Source of the DNA: Gloeophyllum trabeum ATCC 11539
Lineage: Eukaryota; Basidiomycota; Agaricomycetes; Gloeophyllales; Gloeophyllaceae
Direction: 5' to 3'
Length of the DNA stretch: 64,000 bases
Assembly: GCF_000344685.1 (NCBI RefSeq)
Contig: NW_006920425.1
Coordinates: forward strand, 620,197-684,196
Part shown: positions 23,037 through 33,988 of the stretch, one piece after another
How positions within the stretch are numbered: position 1 is the stretch's first letter
Layout: the number at the start of each line of letters is the position of its first letter
Translations under genes and position numbers: made by a program
The notes under the pieces: generated by a model
Database searches by the model: none
Seen by the model: the letters and a program-made list of their open reading frames with translations, nothing else
Told to the model about the DNA's origin: nothing

Positions 23037-24909
23037 ATGAAAAAGGGCATGTGTTGAATGTATGATAGTTCAAGCGTAGTTGGTTTCGCGAATTGCTGAT
23101 GTGAACGCCCCTTTGTCCCTGGACGTATATGTGGATGCCATTGGCCACGGAAATTGCCGGTGGTTACCATGTTCAGGGGCTGCAGCCTGCAGCCCTAAGC
23201 TTGTTAGGCTCCCAGAGACAGCGGACGATCGGCACGTACGGCCTTGCAATTGTGCGTTCTCGCCGCTGTACCCTTCAAGTATTGGGCACAAATTAGGGCT
23301 GGGGCGATAACCCCTGTATAAAGTCTGAAATCGACATCCAAGTTGCGAATTCGGCCAGCATTTGCACTATGGACTGGTTTCTCCTGAAACCTGGTGTCTC
23401 CGCTGGATACTGCTGCTGAAGCCAGGGTGAACGATGTTGGATGACAGACCGAAAAACCCTACTTCCAACATCTTTCTACTCCTACTGTTACCGGTATCTT
23501 TAGCGGCCAATCCATAGAGGTCAAATCCTTTGTGCATACGTCAACCACTTCATCTCTTACTGTCACTTCGACCAGCTCGCGTTCGTACCGCTCTGATCCG
23601 TATTTGAGGTACGGTCTTCCCTATGAAGAAGTCGCAAGGACGCTCGTGCAGCTGCACTCCGCGCACTCGCTCTTCTCTGCCGTCTCGCTTGATTTTGCGC
23701 TCATTCCGCTCCGCCGAGTTCGTGGACGCTTGCCGTTAGTAACGTTCTTGCATCTCTACACCTGTTGGTTTCTTCCAAAGCACTGACGCCCGGTACCCCT
23801 CGAACCATGTTCTTGTCTGCTACGACCTGCGAAGGCCTCGCTGTATTTTGTCCCTTCCAGGAGCTTCAGCGCTTCTTGTTTCCTTTTCGTGAAAACCTCT
23901 GATCTACATTCCTTGTATGAGCTGGCGATTGCTTCTGCGCCTTCAGATCCACGGTAGACGCAGGCGCTCAGGCTGAACACGTCGAAAGGAGCATGCCGCG
24001 CTTGCTCCTATTCCTGATGTTGATGCCCCCGGGTGCACTGTCTCCTGAAATTTGCCATCGCTTTAGGAGGTGCCCGATCATGCTGCACTTCTGGGAAGCC
24101 TGGCTGACCTCATCCCTTAGCGGAACTTGGATGATATGCCGTACGCGACAGAGACGATCAGGACCTGAATGGCTGGCGAAAGGTCATGTGCGGTCGAGAC
24201 AGAGCATGAGATGGATGTGATCGCCCTCCTAGCTCGCCAGTGGCACTCACCGAAGACAGGCCCGAGTCTTCCCCTTCTCCGCTCGGCGATAGTACTAGTA
24301 TCTTCCTGCCCCCGGATTTCTTCCGGCATCTGAGCGTGCATGGCCCACCTGAGGATTGCGTGGCTCCAATCAACCGACTGAGGCTGCGAATGTTATGGGA
24401 AATATGCGAAGTGAGTGATATGGGCGCTTACTGCTGCATTATTTCTTTATCGGTAGCATCACCCAGATGGACTCTTGACTCGTGCGAGATGTCTGGACCT
24501 TGCATAAAAACAGCACGGCATATTAAGCTTTGAGAGTCGATCTCATCTTATCGGGCGCCATTGTCTGATCTGTCGCTACATGTAGCCGTCCTCACCGGGG
24601 TTCAGCCTCGTGAGATACACGAGTTCGCGCACCTCACTAAAACGAACCGAAGGCACGGATACTGGGAGCTGTACCCCTCGACCATCGCCGGCTGCGTGTA
24701 CGTCCGGGCCACGCATCGACTGTGTTTTCTAGCCGTGACAACTGAGCGTGCAGTCGATCCCCTATCTGACTTCTCTCGATCCGGACAACATATAGGACGG
24801 CAAAAGCACGATTGGTCTTCTCCGATCCAGCCGAGAACTTCTTCTGCTCCCACCTCGGTGAATCCGTCCCCCCCTTCGTCTCTCCACAATTGCTCATTCA
24901 TCACCAGGA
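23037..24909. other. Intergenic, no gene seen
   Basis: No supported gene. Frames such as 24561-25106 on plus overlap the next gene out of frame and are shadows. The stretch probably includes the promoter of the gene starting at 24910. Confidence 0.5.
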
Positions 24910-26937
24910 ATGAACTCGGCGGCTTTCGACCAATCCCTTCCAACCCCGATCCATCCGCTGCAAGCACTAAGCGAGGCGACACCTGGGGATGCAGCATGCG
25001 ACAATATATATTATTGTCGTACGCTCTCGAATATTATTTGGAGTTGTGTCGCAACCATCTTCGCCTGCACCTGGGTGGCCATCCATCCGAATATCCCGGC
25101 GCTTGACAAGCCATGGTATGAAAAGCTTGGTCGGCGCATAGCGACGACTGCCGTTGCCATTATCGCTCCTGAGCTTGTGGTTACATGGGCAGCTAAGCAG
25201 TGGCTTACGTCAAGGCGGTTAGCAAAACAATACCACGGTATGTGTATAGATCTCGCAGGTGGATTGTGTATATCTGATCACCATCCAGAAAGTCATGGAT
25301 GGACTTGGACGCATGGATTCTTTTCTGTCATGGGTGGATTCATCCTGCACATTCCCAACGAAAGGAAAACTCCGGATCTTCGCATTTTGAATCCATATAA
25401 TGACCTGGATAAATTGGGCAAAAAAATCCCGGAGCACGACTGCACCTGCGAATCGCAAGACTGCTACTACAGGAGATACCTATATAAGAGCGAATTAGCC
25501 TCTGAGAGCGAGTTAGCCTCTGGGAGCGAGTTAGCCTCTGGGAGCGAGTTAGCCTCCGAGAGCGAGTCAGTGAGCGAATTCCGAGCTCACACGTGTAGAT
25601 CACCCGAACTTGGTGTTGCCGCTCTTCCCTTCCCAGACATAACTGAGAGAGAAATCCAGGACAAGAGCAAAGGTGATTGGATTTCGAAAGGGCTGGCTAT
25701 CCTCCAAACGACGTGGTTCATTCTTCAATGTATCACACGAAAGGCCCAAGGACTACCAGTCACCCAACTCGAGCTAGCCACTTGCGCCTTTGCTGTCCTT
25801 AACGCGTTCACCTATGGGCTCTGGTGGAATAAGCCGCAGTCCGTGGATTGCCCGTATATAATTGGAAGGAGGCAGAGAATCATAGAAGACAAGGGACATC
25901 ACAGTATTTGGAAGCCGCTGCTCTCCGGACTCCGTGTGCCTGGTTGCCCGAGAGGACGACAGTCAGTGGAGGCACAGGCGGAACTTGCGCTTTTGCAGCC
26001 ATCAGGATCCACGGAGGGCGATACAATGTCTCCAGCGGATGCAGAGCGTACTCAGCATCATCGCACTTTGTCTATCTCCACGATTACAAGAGAAGTAGGC
26101 CAGCCGACGGACGTGCAGGTGCCATTAGGACATGTGTTGCTGTGGTCAACAATGCCTCCGGAAGATGGTGAACCATTCTCTGCACACAAAGGCCTGAGTG
26201 GGCACCATCATTCTTCATTCGCCTCAGGGTCAAACATGGGGAGTGTATCGAGTCAGTGCCTCGCAATGGACACACCGGCAACATTCCAATTGCCCAGTCC
26301 AACGGAAAGCGGTGTGTCATCACCTCCTCGAAGTTCATCCAAGCCAGACTTAGGGAAAGTGGATCACTGTTTGTTCGCTCTATACTCTCACATTGTTGCA
26401 CTCAACGACTATGCTTGGTATTTCTGGGAGGATAACTTCGAGGACTATGAGGTCACGCAGAATATTTTATTTTTTACCCTTCTCCCCTTGAGTCCTTTCG
26501 TTGACATGATGATGGGTGGAGAGGTTGGCGTAGGCGAGAAAGAGGTCGGAGCATATTACTGTGGTGACCTGCAAGACGACGGTGACAAATTCATCCTTAC
26601 CGCGGTCACGACCACCTGTGCAACAGTATTCGGGGCCATCCACTGCATTGCATGGGCTTATGCATTCCAGTCCAATGTGGAGCAAATTTTGTGGAGAGGT
26701 TGTTCACTGGCCATAACTTGCCTACCGGTGCCAGAGGGGGCACTACTACTTGCTGGGATGACAGATCATATCCCAGATTCCCTTAAGGGCTTTGCCACAG
26801 CACTCCTGGCACTGCTGATCCCCTTTTACATATTTGCTAGGATTACTCTGCTTGTCCTGGCTTTCCTCTCCCTCACGTCTCTCCCCGCTGGTGCATACCA
26901 TACCGTCGCCTGGACGAACTTCATTCCCCATATATGA
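24910..26937 (+). CDS. Multi-pass membrane protein of an Agaricomycete-specific family (long form)
   Basis: Starts at ATG 24910. Residues about 40-90 hold the motif IIWSCVATIFACTWVAIHPN followed by AIIAPELVVTWAAKQW. A 51-nt intron (25238-25288, GTATGT...CATCCAG) is a multiple of three with no stop, so an unspliced reading gives 675 aa and the spliced product about 658. The paralogue at 54.9 kb has an intron at the same place, which supports splicing. After it come THGFFSVMGGFIL, a Ser/Glu repeat, DKSKGDWISKGLAILQTTWF, ITRKAQGLPVTQLELATCAF, an unusual low-complexity insert of about 200 residues, and four C-terminal hydrophobic segments ending in WTNFIPHI. Several membrane helices are clear. 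The family is, from memory, abundant in mushrooms and has no known function. Confidence 0.85.
   Translation: MNSAAFDQSLPTPIHPLQALSEATPGDAACDNIYYCRTLSNIIWSCVATIFACTWVAIHPNIPALDKPWYEKLGRRIATTAVAIIAPELVVTWAAKQWLTSRRLAKQYHGMCIDLAGGLCISDHHPESHGWTWTHGFFSVMGGFILHIPNERKTPDLRILNPYNDLDKLGKKIPEHDCTCESQDCYYRRYLYKSELASESELASGSELASGSELASESESVSEFRAHTCRSPELGVAALPFPDITEREIQDKSKGDWISKGLAILQTTWFILQCITRKAQGLPVTQLELATCAFAVLNAFTYGLWWNKPQSVDCPYIIGRRQRIIEDKGHHSIWKPLLSGLRVPGCPRGRQSVEAQAELALLQPSGSTEGDTMSPADAERTQHHRTLSISTITREVGQPTDVQVPLGHVLLWSTMPPEDGEPFSAHKGLSGHHHSSFASGSNMGSVSSQCLAMDTPATFQLPSPTESGVSSPPRSSSKPDLGKVDHCLFALYSHIVALNDYAWYFWEDNFEDYEVTQNILFFTLLPLSPFVDMMMGGEVGVGEKEVGAYYCGDLQDDGDKFILTAVTTTCATVFGAIHCIAWAYAFQSNVEQILWRGCSLAITCLPVPEGALLLAGMTDHIPDSLKGFATALLALLIPFYIFARITLLVLAFLSLTSLPAGAYHTVAWTNFIPHI
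25489..25578 (+). repeat. 18-bp coding tandem repeat
   Basis: Four good copies and a degenerate fifth of an 18-base unit (agcgagttagcctctggg and variants) encode SELASE or SELASG repeats within the membrane protein at 24.9 kb. The unit keeps frame, so copy number can change without breaking the gene. The shorter paralogue at 54.9 kb lacks it. Confidence 0.9.
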
Positions 26938-28367
26938 TGAACACCGCCGGAGATCCTATTTCCTTTCCCTATCTTTCCATTTTCTCATGTTTCAGCTATT
27001 TCTTTTGGTAGTTCTTGTACTTGTATTCCATCGAGCCTTCTTTTTCGAGTCCCGTCCTGTAGGACATGTAGGTCTGTACGTCTCAAGTACGAATCCCATT
27101 CTGTGTAGTCTGTTCGCGGACATTTTCTTGGAAATTGGAATATAATGTCATACCTTTCTCCGCGATGGCCCTCTTGGATATGCGCAAGGACACTGACACG
27201 GTGACACCGGCGGTGAGTATGAGGACCGTGCTAACGCAGATGGCAGTCGGCGTACCTCGCAGCAGGATAATAGGAGCTTGTGGAGTCTCGCGTCAATACC
27301 GCTGACGAGGTATATTTGCCAATGTGCTCTCGGCAATACTTCTTCGGTCTACCACAAGAGTCTGCGTAGCAACGCACAGCTGACAACAGAGAGACAGGTA
27401 CGGTACCTGTGTCTAATGTTACCGTCGTGCGCGCGGGATCCGGGGAGCTCTCTGCACGATCCATAGGCCAACTGCGACGTGTCTCGCACCTGAAGATCTG
27501 AGTCCCTTCGACGGAAACACCTCGCCTATACCCTTCCACGCCTACATTATGGTCAGTTTATGGACCGAAGCCTCGCCAGAATCCATAGGCCAGCTTTCGC
27601 TTGCGGCTCGAACACGTATTGCGCGGTGATTAATATTTCAACGGGCATTCGACAATGGCAGGAGGAGGGAGAAGAATCTTAGGGTGATGTAGACTGCATC
27701 AAGGCTGAAGTTTCAGGAATAAAACGGATAAGAGAGTGGTAAGAGCTCGCAGATATTTTAAGATGATGTCTCAATCCCAACGCGGCGAGCACGCCCAGGT
27801 GGAGAGGTCGCCAGTAGCAATATAAGGATCTACGCCGCAGCGATCTCAATCGAATCATGTGAGCATAGACTCGGACGTGAACGTGAATGTCTCGATAACT
27901 ACAGGCACCTTAGGCTTGCTGGGGGGGGCGGCTCGTTGAATCTCTTAGACTAAACGAGACGCTCCTCCATCAAGCTTGGAACAATCAACGTACTATTCCC
28001 AACCGCCACTTGTATTGGCGGTTTGTATTACCTGGTTCACAAAATTTTCGGACAGGTTCTTGACGCGGCTTGGGTGAAATCCTGGCTGGACGCACTTTAA
28101 AATTAGCTGATGTTTCTTTGCTGAAGTGATAAATTGGGTGCTCAGAGCAGTCAACGGGTGACGAAGGAAGTACAGTGGTGCTTGAGCCTTGAGCGCAGGG
28201 CACATGCGAATCGGAGAATTGAACCTGAACGCGCCTCAACTTTCAGTGAAACTTTCAGAATCAGAGCGCGAGTAAAATTGGATCACGTGAGCTCGATACG
28301 GAAGCATCCGTCCACTTGCAGCCTCGATGCATAATGCTGCCATACTTGACGGTGTATTCCATGGGCC
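26938..28367. other. Intergenic, no gene seen
   Basis: Nothing coding is supported. A short direct repeat (aactttcagtgaaactttcag) lies at about 28239. The right end is the upstream region of ATG12. Confidence 0.5.
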
Positions 28368-29139
28368 ATGACCGCCGCGAGTCCTGACACCCGCGCCATA
28401 CCCTCCTCATGGACGAACGCTGACGGCGGCAAGGAGGCGCTCGAGGCGCTCGAGACGTACAAGAAGAAGGATCCGAGCAAAGGTGCGTCTGCCCCGGCCT
28501 TCGGACGGTGAAGTCAGACTGACGATTGGTTATATGTTGGATTTGTTTACGGCTATGCCTTTGAACGGATTGTGCTGGGTATTGCGCTGAATTATTTCCT
28601 TGGGCTGAATGGATGAATAATAATGGTGACGGCGAGCAGTGGTAGTCCGCTTTCGCGCAATTGGCAACGCTCCGATTATGCGCCAGAATTTCTACAAGAT
28701 AACGGCTTCGAACCGCTTCCAAGCCGTCATCCAGTTCTTGCGGAAAGAGCTGGGGTGGAAAGCCGGGGATCCTCTCGTGCGTGTTAGCTTATTTAATTGC
28801 TTGCCCCTCTACTCCAGTACATTAGCCCCCCGAACTCTTGTCCTTCTCTGTGTATCCTCTTTCCCCCGTTGTCATATATATTGACCGAGTTGGACGAACC
28901 ACAGTATACGTACATCAACATGGCGTTCTCGCCAGCACCGGACGACACAGTGTCGAACCTCTTCAAGGTTTGCCTCGCCTCTTCCTAGTCCTCTTCCCCC
29001 CTTCCTCATCCGGATCGCAGTCCTTCCAGACAGACGGGCATCTAATAGTCAACTACAGGTATGCCCGGCCCTTCTTCCTTATCCTACATGCGCGCGGCTG
29101 ATATGTTCCGTCTGCAGTACCACAGCTGCGTGGGGGTAA
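28368..29139 (+). CDS. ATG12: Ubiquitin-like autophagy protein Atg12
   Basis: Five exons: 28368-28482, 28640-28776, 28905-28967, 29021-29058 and 29118-29139, giving 124 aa. The N-terminal 40 residues are variable and lysine-rich at the end. Then comes the conserved ubiquitin-like fold: [50 protein letters not shown] and [15 protein letters not shown]. The chain ends in the single glycine that, in the family, is activated by Atg7, passed to Atg10 and joined to a lysine of Atg5. The Atg12-Atg5 conjugate, with Atg16, promotes Atg8 lipidation at the phagophore. The last exon is only 22 nt. The first two introns (157 and 128 nt) are longer than usual for this window. It converges on the ATG27-like gene. 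Confidence 0.95.
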
Positions 29140-29751
29140 CTATGGAGTCTCCGATCTCGCCTCGCTTCTTGTTCTGCAATCCCGTTCCGTATCTTAGTCT
29201 ATATATTTGCTGTTTCCTGGGTCTTCGTCATCCGCACCTCGTCGCTCCCTGCTCCCTGCCTCGCGCTTCAGGCCTCCAGCAATGTCCAGGAACATGCGGA
29301 CTTTGGCTGGTGACAAAGTGCCAACCCATATCAGATGCCCAGTGGGTTCTGGTAGTGGTCAGCGTAAAGGTAGTCTTAAAACATGGTCCACCGACGAATA
29401 TTCGTGAACGATCATAGGGGTATTATGCAGGCTCTCCCTGTTCGACATGCACCCTCCGAGTTGATTGAGCTTCGAGACGGCCTGTTCCCGGTGAGATCAA
29501 GAAAAGTTCCTGCGAGTAACAGGCCCACTTGCACGCCGACAACGATAGGATACATCATCGAATTCTACAACACTGTTCATACACAAGGAAACGCTACAAA
29601 GAGCAAACAAGCAGACTACTCATACATCTGAACAGATACACAGATACATAGACATTTAGTCCGAGCCCAACGAACTCAGCTGCGCACCCCATCGTTTTAC
29701 CCACACCCTCCTCCCGCCGTCTATAGTGCGATCCCCGCCGATCCCGGCATG
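29140..29751. other. Shared 3' region of the ATG12 and ATG27-like genes
   Basis: The two genes point towards each other, so this 0.6 kb holds both 3' untranslated regions. No gene is supported inside it. Confidence 0.6.
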
Positions 29752-31290
29752 TCACCCAGCGCTCCCATACCCCGCCCACTTCCCCTTCCTTGGGCTCGGC
29801 GCGAGCGGGATGCGCTCCTCCACCCCCATACCGCTATTCACCATGAAATCCTCCTCTCCCTCCCCTTCTCCCTCGCCCTCGAGCCCCTCGTACTCGGCCC
29901 AGCGCAGAAGCCGCGACTCCTTCGTGCGGAACCGCGCCGGTCGGAGGCGGAGGACGAGTCGCCGGAGCGCGGGCGGCGGGGAGTAGAAGAGGTACGTTAG
30001 GAGGACGATCGGGGAACTACAAGGACCATGGTCAGTGGAGGGAGGGAGGCAGGGAGAGAGGGGGGGGAGAGAGAAGGGACGCACAGAACAGCGAAGAATA
30101 TAACCGTCGCACTCCTTTTCCTTCCATCATCCGCGGGGGGGATGAAGTTCCGCTCCTCGCCCTCCGGCGGCGGCGGCGGCTCCTCCGGGTCCTCTTCCTG
30201 CTCGGGCGGCGTTTCAGGCTCGGGCTCGGGTTGGGGGGTCTGCGTGGGCGGGACGGGTGTGGCCTGCATGGTGCTGGTGTGCGGGGTGAGTGACTGACCG
30301 CACGCGTGCTTCGTCGACCAGGTGAAGCCATGCGTGCCGCCCCAGCGCCAGGCGAATTCGGGGGAGGTTGGCTAGTGAGGGGAGTTAGTATGGGTTAAGA
30401 CGAGGACACATGGCGGGAGGAGTGTGACGGTCGGTGCGGGAGGGGAGGAAATTGGCGAGGAGATTGGCGCGAGAGATACCGGGTGATGATACAACGATGG
30501 GAAGGAGAGAATGGAAGGAAAGGCAAGGGGAGGCTTACCTCTTCCGCCGTATGGTTGCACGTAAAATAAAATACTGCGTTCTGTGCATCGCGGACGTACC
30601 GACCGCCACCTAAGCGCAGCTTCACTGCCGCTACACACAGCACACAATTCATTTTAGATTCAAAATTTCGCAGACGGTGCGAGGAGAGACGTACGATGCC
30701 GGCTCTTGACGGTCTCCCCGAGGGACACGCTCGCGTTCATGTGCGTGCTATAGGAGTGCTTCTTCCCGTCGGACTCCCACTCGAAATTCAGGTTACCGGC
30801 GACGGGCACGACGGAGGTGATCCGCGGAGCTTCGTCGTCGTGCTTCGGCCGGCGGTTGGTCACTGCCAGTATAGTCAGGTCTCCGTCTGCAGCAGAACAT
30901 GAAGCCTCTATGATGCTTACCAGTCAAGCATATCTGCGACCCCTCATAACACTACCAAAAACAACGCACATCAGCCTCCCGCCCCCCTCATAATATATCA
31001 CCCAGCAAACAGATACACACCTGCTCGTACGTTTCGCGGCTCTCGTTCCTCTTCAGCGCACCCCCAAACGATATCCGATACTCCGTCCGAGTCACCGTCG
31101 GCGGCGTCCACTTCTCGAACGCGATCACCCGCTCCTCGCTCTTGTCCGCGCGCAGAACAGGGCACAGGTCGAAGCGGCTGCCGTTCAGCGTGAACTCGCA
31201 GTTGTCTGCGAGTGAATGGAGGTGCTGCGTGAGCTCGGCGTTGGCGACGGCGAGGACGACGGCGAGGAGGGTGAGGAGGAGGACGGCCAT
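29752..31290 (-). CDS. ATG27: Atg27-like type I membrane protein
   Basis: Six exons on the minus strand: 31290-31021, 30933-30921, 30862-30695, 30624-30539, 30371-30085 and 30016-29752, giving 362 aa. A signal peptide (MAVLLLTLLAVVLAVANA) leads a cysteine-bearing lumenal domain with CEFTLNGSRFDLCPVL, EQICLTVTNRRP, GGGRYVRDAQNAVFYFTC and FAWRWGGTHGFTWSTKHACG, matching the Atg27/mannose-6-phosphate-receptor-like fold. A long Pro/Glu linker, one helix (TVIFFAVLSPIVLLTYLFY) and a cytosolic tail follow. In yeast, Atg27 travels between Golgi, endosome and vacuole and supports Atg9 vesicle supply. Exon 2 is only 13 nt, and the intron positions around it are fixed by frame. The assignment by domain order is good; the tail is more divergent. 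Confidence 0.85.
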
Positions 31291-31916
31291 GATGGAGGCC
31301 TGAGCTGAGCGCTGCTCATGGAGTGCCGTGAGCCGTGAGCCGTACTGCTCTGATTAGTACGATGGCGCCCCACGATGGTGATATACTTGCTAGCTTTGAT
31401 GCTGATAAGGAGCAGTCTCATCAGGGACTATGGAGACTCACAATGGTCCAGACGACGGTGCCAGAGAGACCTCAGGACATCCTTGGGTCTTCCGGAGGAC
31501 TTCCAGCGGGGCAATGGCGTGGTCGGCCCGTGCTATCTAAACCTTCATTCCGTCTGCAGCCCGCGTTCCCATCTCACTTTGTGCTTGGTCTGCGGGCACA
31601 CAAGAGGCATTTACATACCTATCTGATGATCCGGACTCTGTCGACAGAACGGTAGGAGTTGCTGTTATACATCCAAGTGTAATACAACAATTATTCCAGA
31701 GTACGATCCCTGATCCATCCTACAGTCTACCCAAGAGTTACGTACACAGGGAAATGCCCTATGCTGTTTGTTACCTCCGTTCTCCTGGTCTTCACCAAAT
31801 GAGTAATGCACCCGGAGTCCTCGCCGCATGCCACGGAAGGCATCGGCTGGAATTCGGGAGGCCCAGCTTAACCTAGAACTCATGCGATGGGTAAGATTTC
31901 AGATCGTGGCAGTTCC
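31291..31916. other. Intergenic, no gene seen
   Basis: Upstream of the ATG27-like gene and downstream of the DUF6534-type gene, both on the minus strand. Plus-strand frames here lack motifs. Confidence 0.5.
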
Positions 31917-33988
31917 TCATCTACAACCGTCAAGAGTCCCGATAAGCGACGAACTGCAGACGTTAGTCTTCACGTACTTTCCGAAGTACGCACGCTCCTT
32001 GCCATCGCTCCGGTCCACGATAGTCTCCACCGTAATATTCACTTCATCCAAGCGCCGCTGGCTCGCGCTGCGCTTGGCCTCAACGAGCGTCGTGGGCGAC
32101 GAGGACGCGCCCGTCTCAATGTCCGCCGTGCGCAGGCTGTTGGTCAGGCGGGAGAGTTGGATCGAAACGATGTTGCCCGAGCTTTTCTCGCGGATGATGT
32201 CTCGAGCGTTGAGGCTATATGGAACCCATTAGAGGCGGTTCAGGCGCTTGAGCGAGTACGTACGATGCAAGGTACGAGTTGACGTAGACTATTGATTTCG
32301 CAAGCAGGTAAGTAGATAGAGGAAGTGAAATGGAAAGAAACTGACATTTGCTCAGATTGAGGTAAAACGCGATGAAGATGAAGTTGTCCGGCATCACGAT
32401 ATACTAGCCGGGTATCGTTATACGCCGCGCGCACCAAGGGCGCTAGGAAGGACGCACCGTGATCATCCCAGCCGCAGCGTCCAACCTATTAGTTCCCAAT
32501 GAGCAAACCACATACCGAGCAGTCTGTACTCGTGGTAAACATACGCTGTGATCAGCCCTGTATTCACGGTGTATATGATCAAGATGTTGATGAGCGAGTC
32601 CGTCCTAAGCATTGGGTGAGCAACCGAGTCGCGGGGCGTCAATTGATATGCTGACCGCTGGAAACCCGTCCTCGAGGAGTGCAAAAAGTAACAGAGTACG
32701 AGCGCTACGTACAGATCTCCCAGAGTTCCCGCGGCGAAGTTGATGTAGAACAAGTGCTAGGAAACGGTAAGTCATGCCCCATGATCTAGCGTCCTACCAA
32801 CCGAGATTGAGTCCAATCCTTCATAGGTATGAATCCCAAATCTGATATCGAGGTCACGATCACTGCCAAAGCAGGCCGCGGGGGAGGAGAAACGCACGCT
32901 TTCCCGGTGATTACTTTGAATAAAAATATTGAGCATCATGATACAGTAGGATAGTCGTGACCTACTCAATCCGCATACTATTTCGGGAAAATTATTCAGA
33001 CATCTCCATCAATAGGGAGACCTCACTTACTCAGGTCAACGAAGGATATCGCCACCTGGTGAGAACGTCACTCCTCTTCAAATCTGGGGTCGAAGTACGC
33101 GTTGCTTACCACGGCACCCGTAAGAACAAAGCTGCCGCTCACTGCACACGGGTTCAGTATATATATAGACTCAATAAGACGAGCAGCGAATTCTACGCAC
33201 GCTTCAGGATTCGCCGCGAGAACATTCTGAGACGTGTCCGTGTGAAGAGTACAAAAAAGGGTGGACGCAGAGCACTCACATTCGGACGATGAAGTCAGAG
33301 ACGGACTTCGGAATTCAAAGAGTCTAGGTCAGGGCTCGAGGAGGAAAAGCCTAAATCTTATACGCACAGTAACAAGCACATGGATCTGCCAGGGACGCGT
33401 TAAATATATCCATTTGGTTGCCTCCTACATGTACCGCTAAACTCACCAGCAAACTCCTGTAATGCGTGAAGAGGTCAGCGAGGGGTGGTGTGTGCAAGGG
33501 GCGGACCGTACCAAACTGGGGATTGCATCCCGAGAGGATTGGCGAAATTGGTGACCATGTAGTGATAGAGGATATGGCCGATGAGCGCTGTGTCGAACGT
33601 GTCTAGAAGCCTAATCCGCAGGTTAAGTACGAGGAGGGAGGCGAGGACGATGATACAGACCATAAGGCAAGCACCTGCCAGGAGGAAAGCGCAAGTTAGT
33701 GAGTGTTTGGTCGAGCACTGTCAGATCAGTGATACGCGTACCAGGAGCTTGATGAACGGTCGATCATTATGCCGGCGCTCGTAGTATATGTAGGTCTGGG
33801 TGAAGGTGATACCGTACAAACTGACAACCCATGAGGTTTGCTGGTGGATAAGCAACTGCAGGGACTCACGCAAAAGATACCAGACCACCGACGAGCATCG
33901 CGCCGAGCGAGTTGTCAAAATGAAGCACGGGCATTGGCACGAGAGGCCCTCCCGGCGTGCTGGGTACCGTCGTGTTAGCTTGAGACAT
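31917..33988 (-). CDS. DUF6534-type seven-helix membrane protein
   Basis: The minus-strand ATG at 33988 opens an exon ending in LHFDNSLGAMLVGGLVSFA. This joins across an intron to LYGITFTQTYIYYERRHNDR, then LLDTFDTALIGHILYHYMVT, all hallmarks of the DUF6534 family N-terminus. Small exons follow (SDFIVR, FSRRILK, VIVTSISDLG). Then come FYINFAAGTLGDLYVALVL and a domain with RTDSLINILIIYTVNTGLIT, the typical DUF6534 C-terminal core. The last exons give MPDNFIFIAFYLNLSKC, YVNSYLA, LNARDII and a hydrophilic tail ending at 31917. Middle exon limits between 32.8 and 33.4 kb are less sure. Function unknown; the family is very large in Agaricomycetes. Confidence 0.8.

Noticed and set aside
22315..23040. 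241-codon plus-strand frame overlapping the RGG gene
   Set aside because: It is a shadow caused by the GGN repeat being open in all frames. The frame encoding RGG motifs joins correctly to the upstream exon.
24561..25106. 181-codon plus-strand frame at the start of the long membrane protein gene
   Set aside because: It overlaps the conserved exon out of frame, while the other frame matches the paralogue.
30028..30331. Plus-strand glycine/serine-rich frame and minus-strand Arg/Pro-rich frame
   Set aside because: Other-frame readings of the Pro/Glu linker of the ATG27-like gene.
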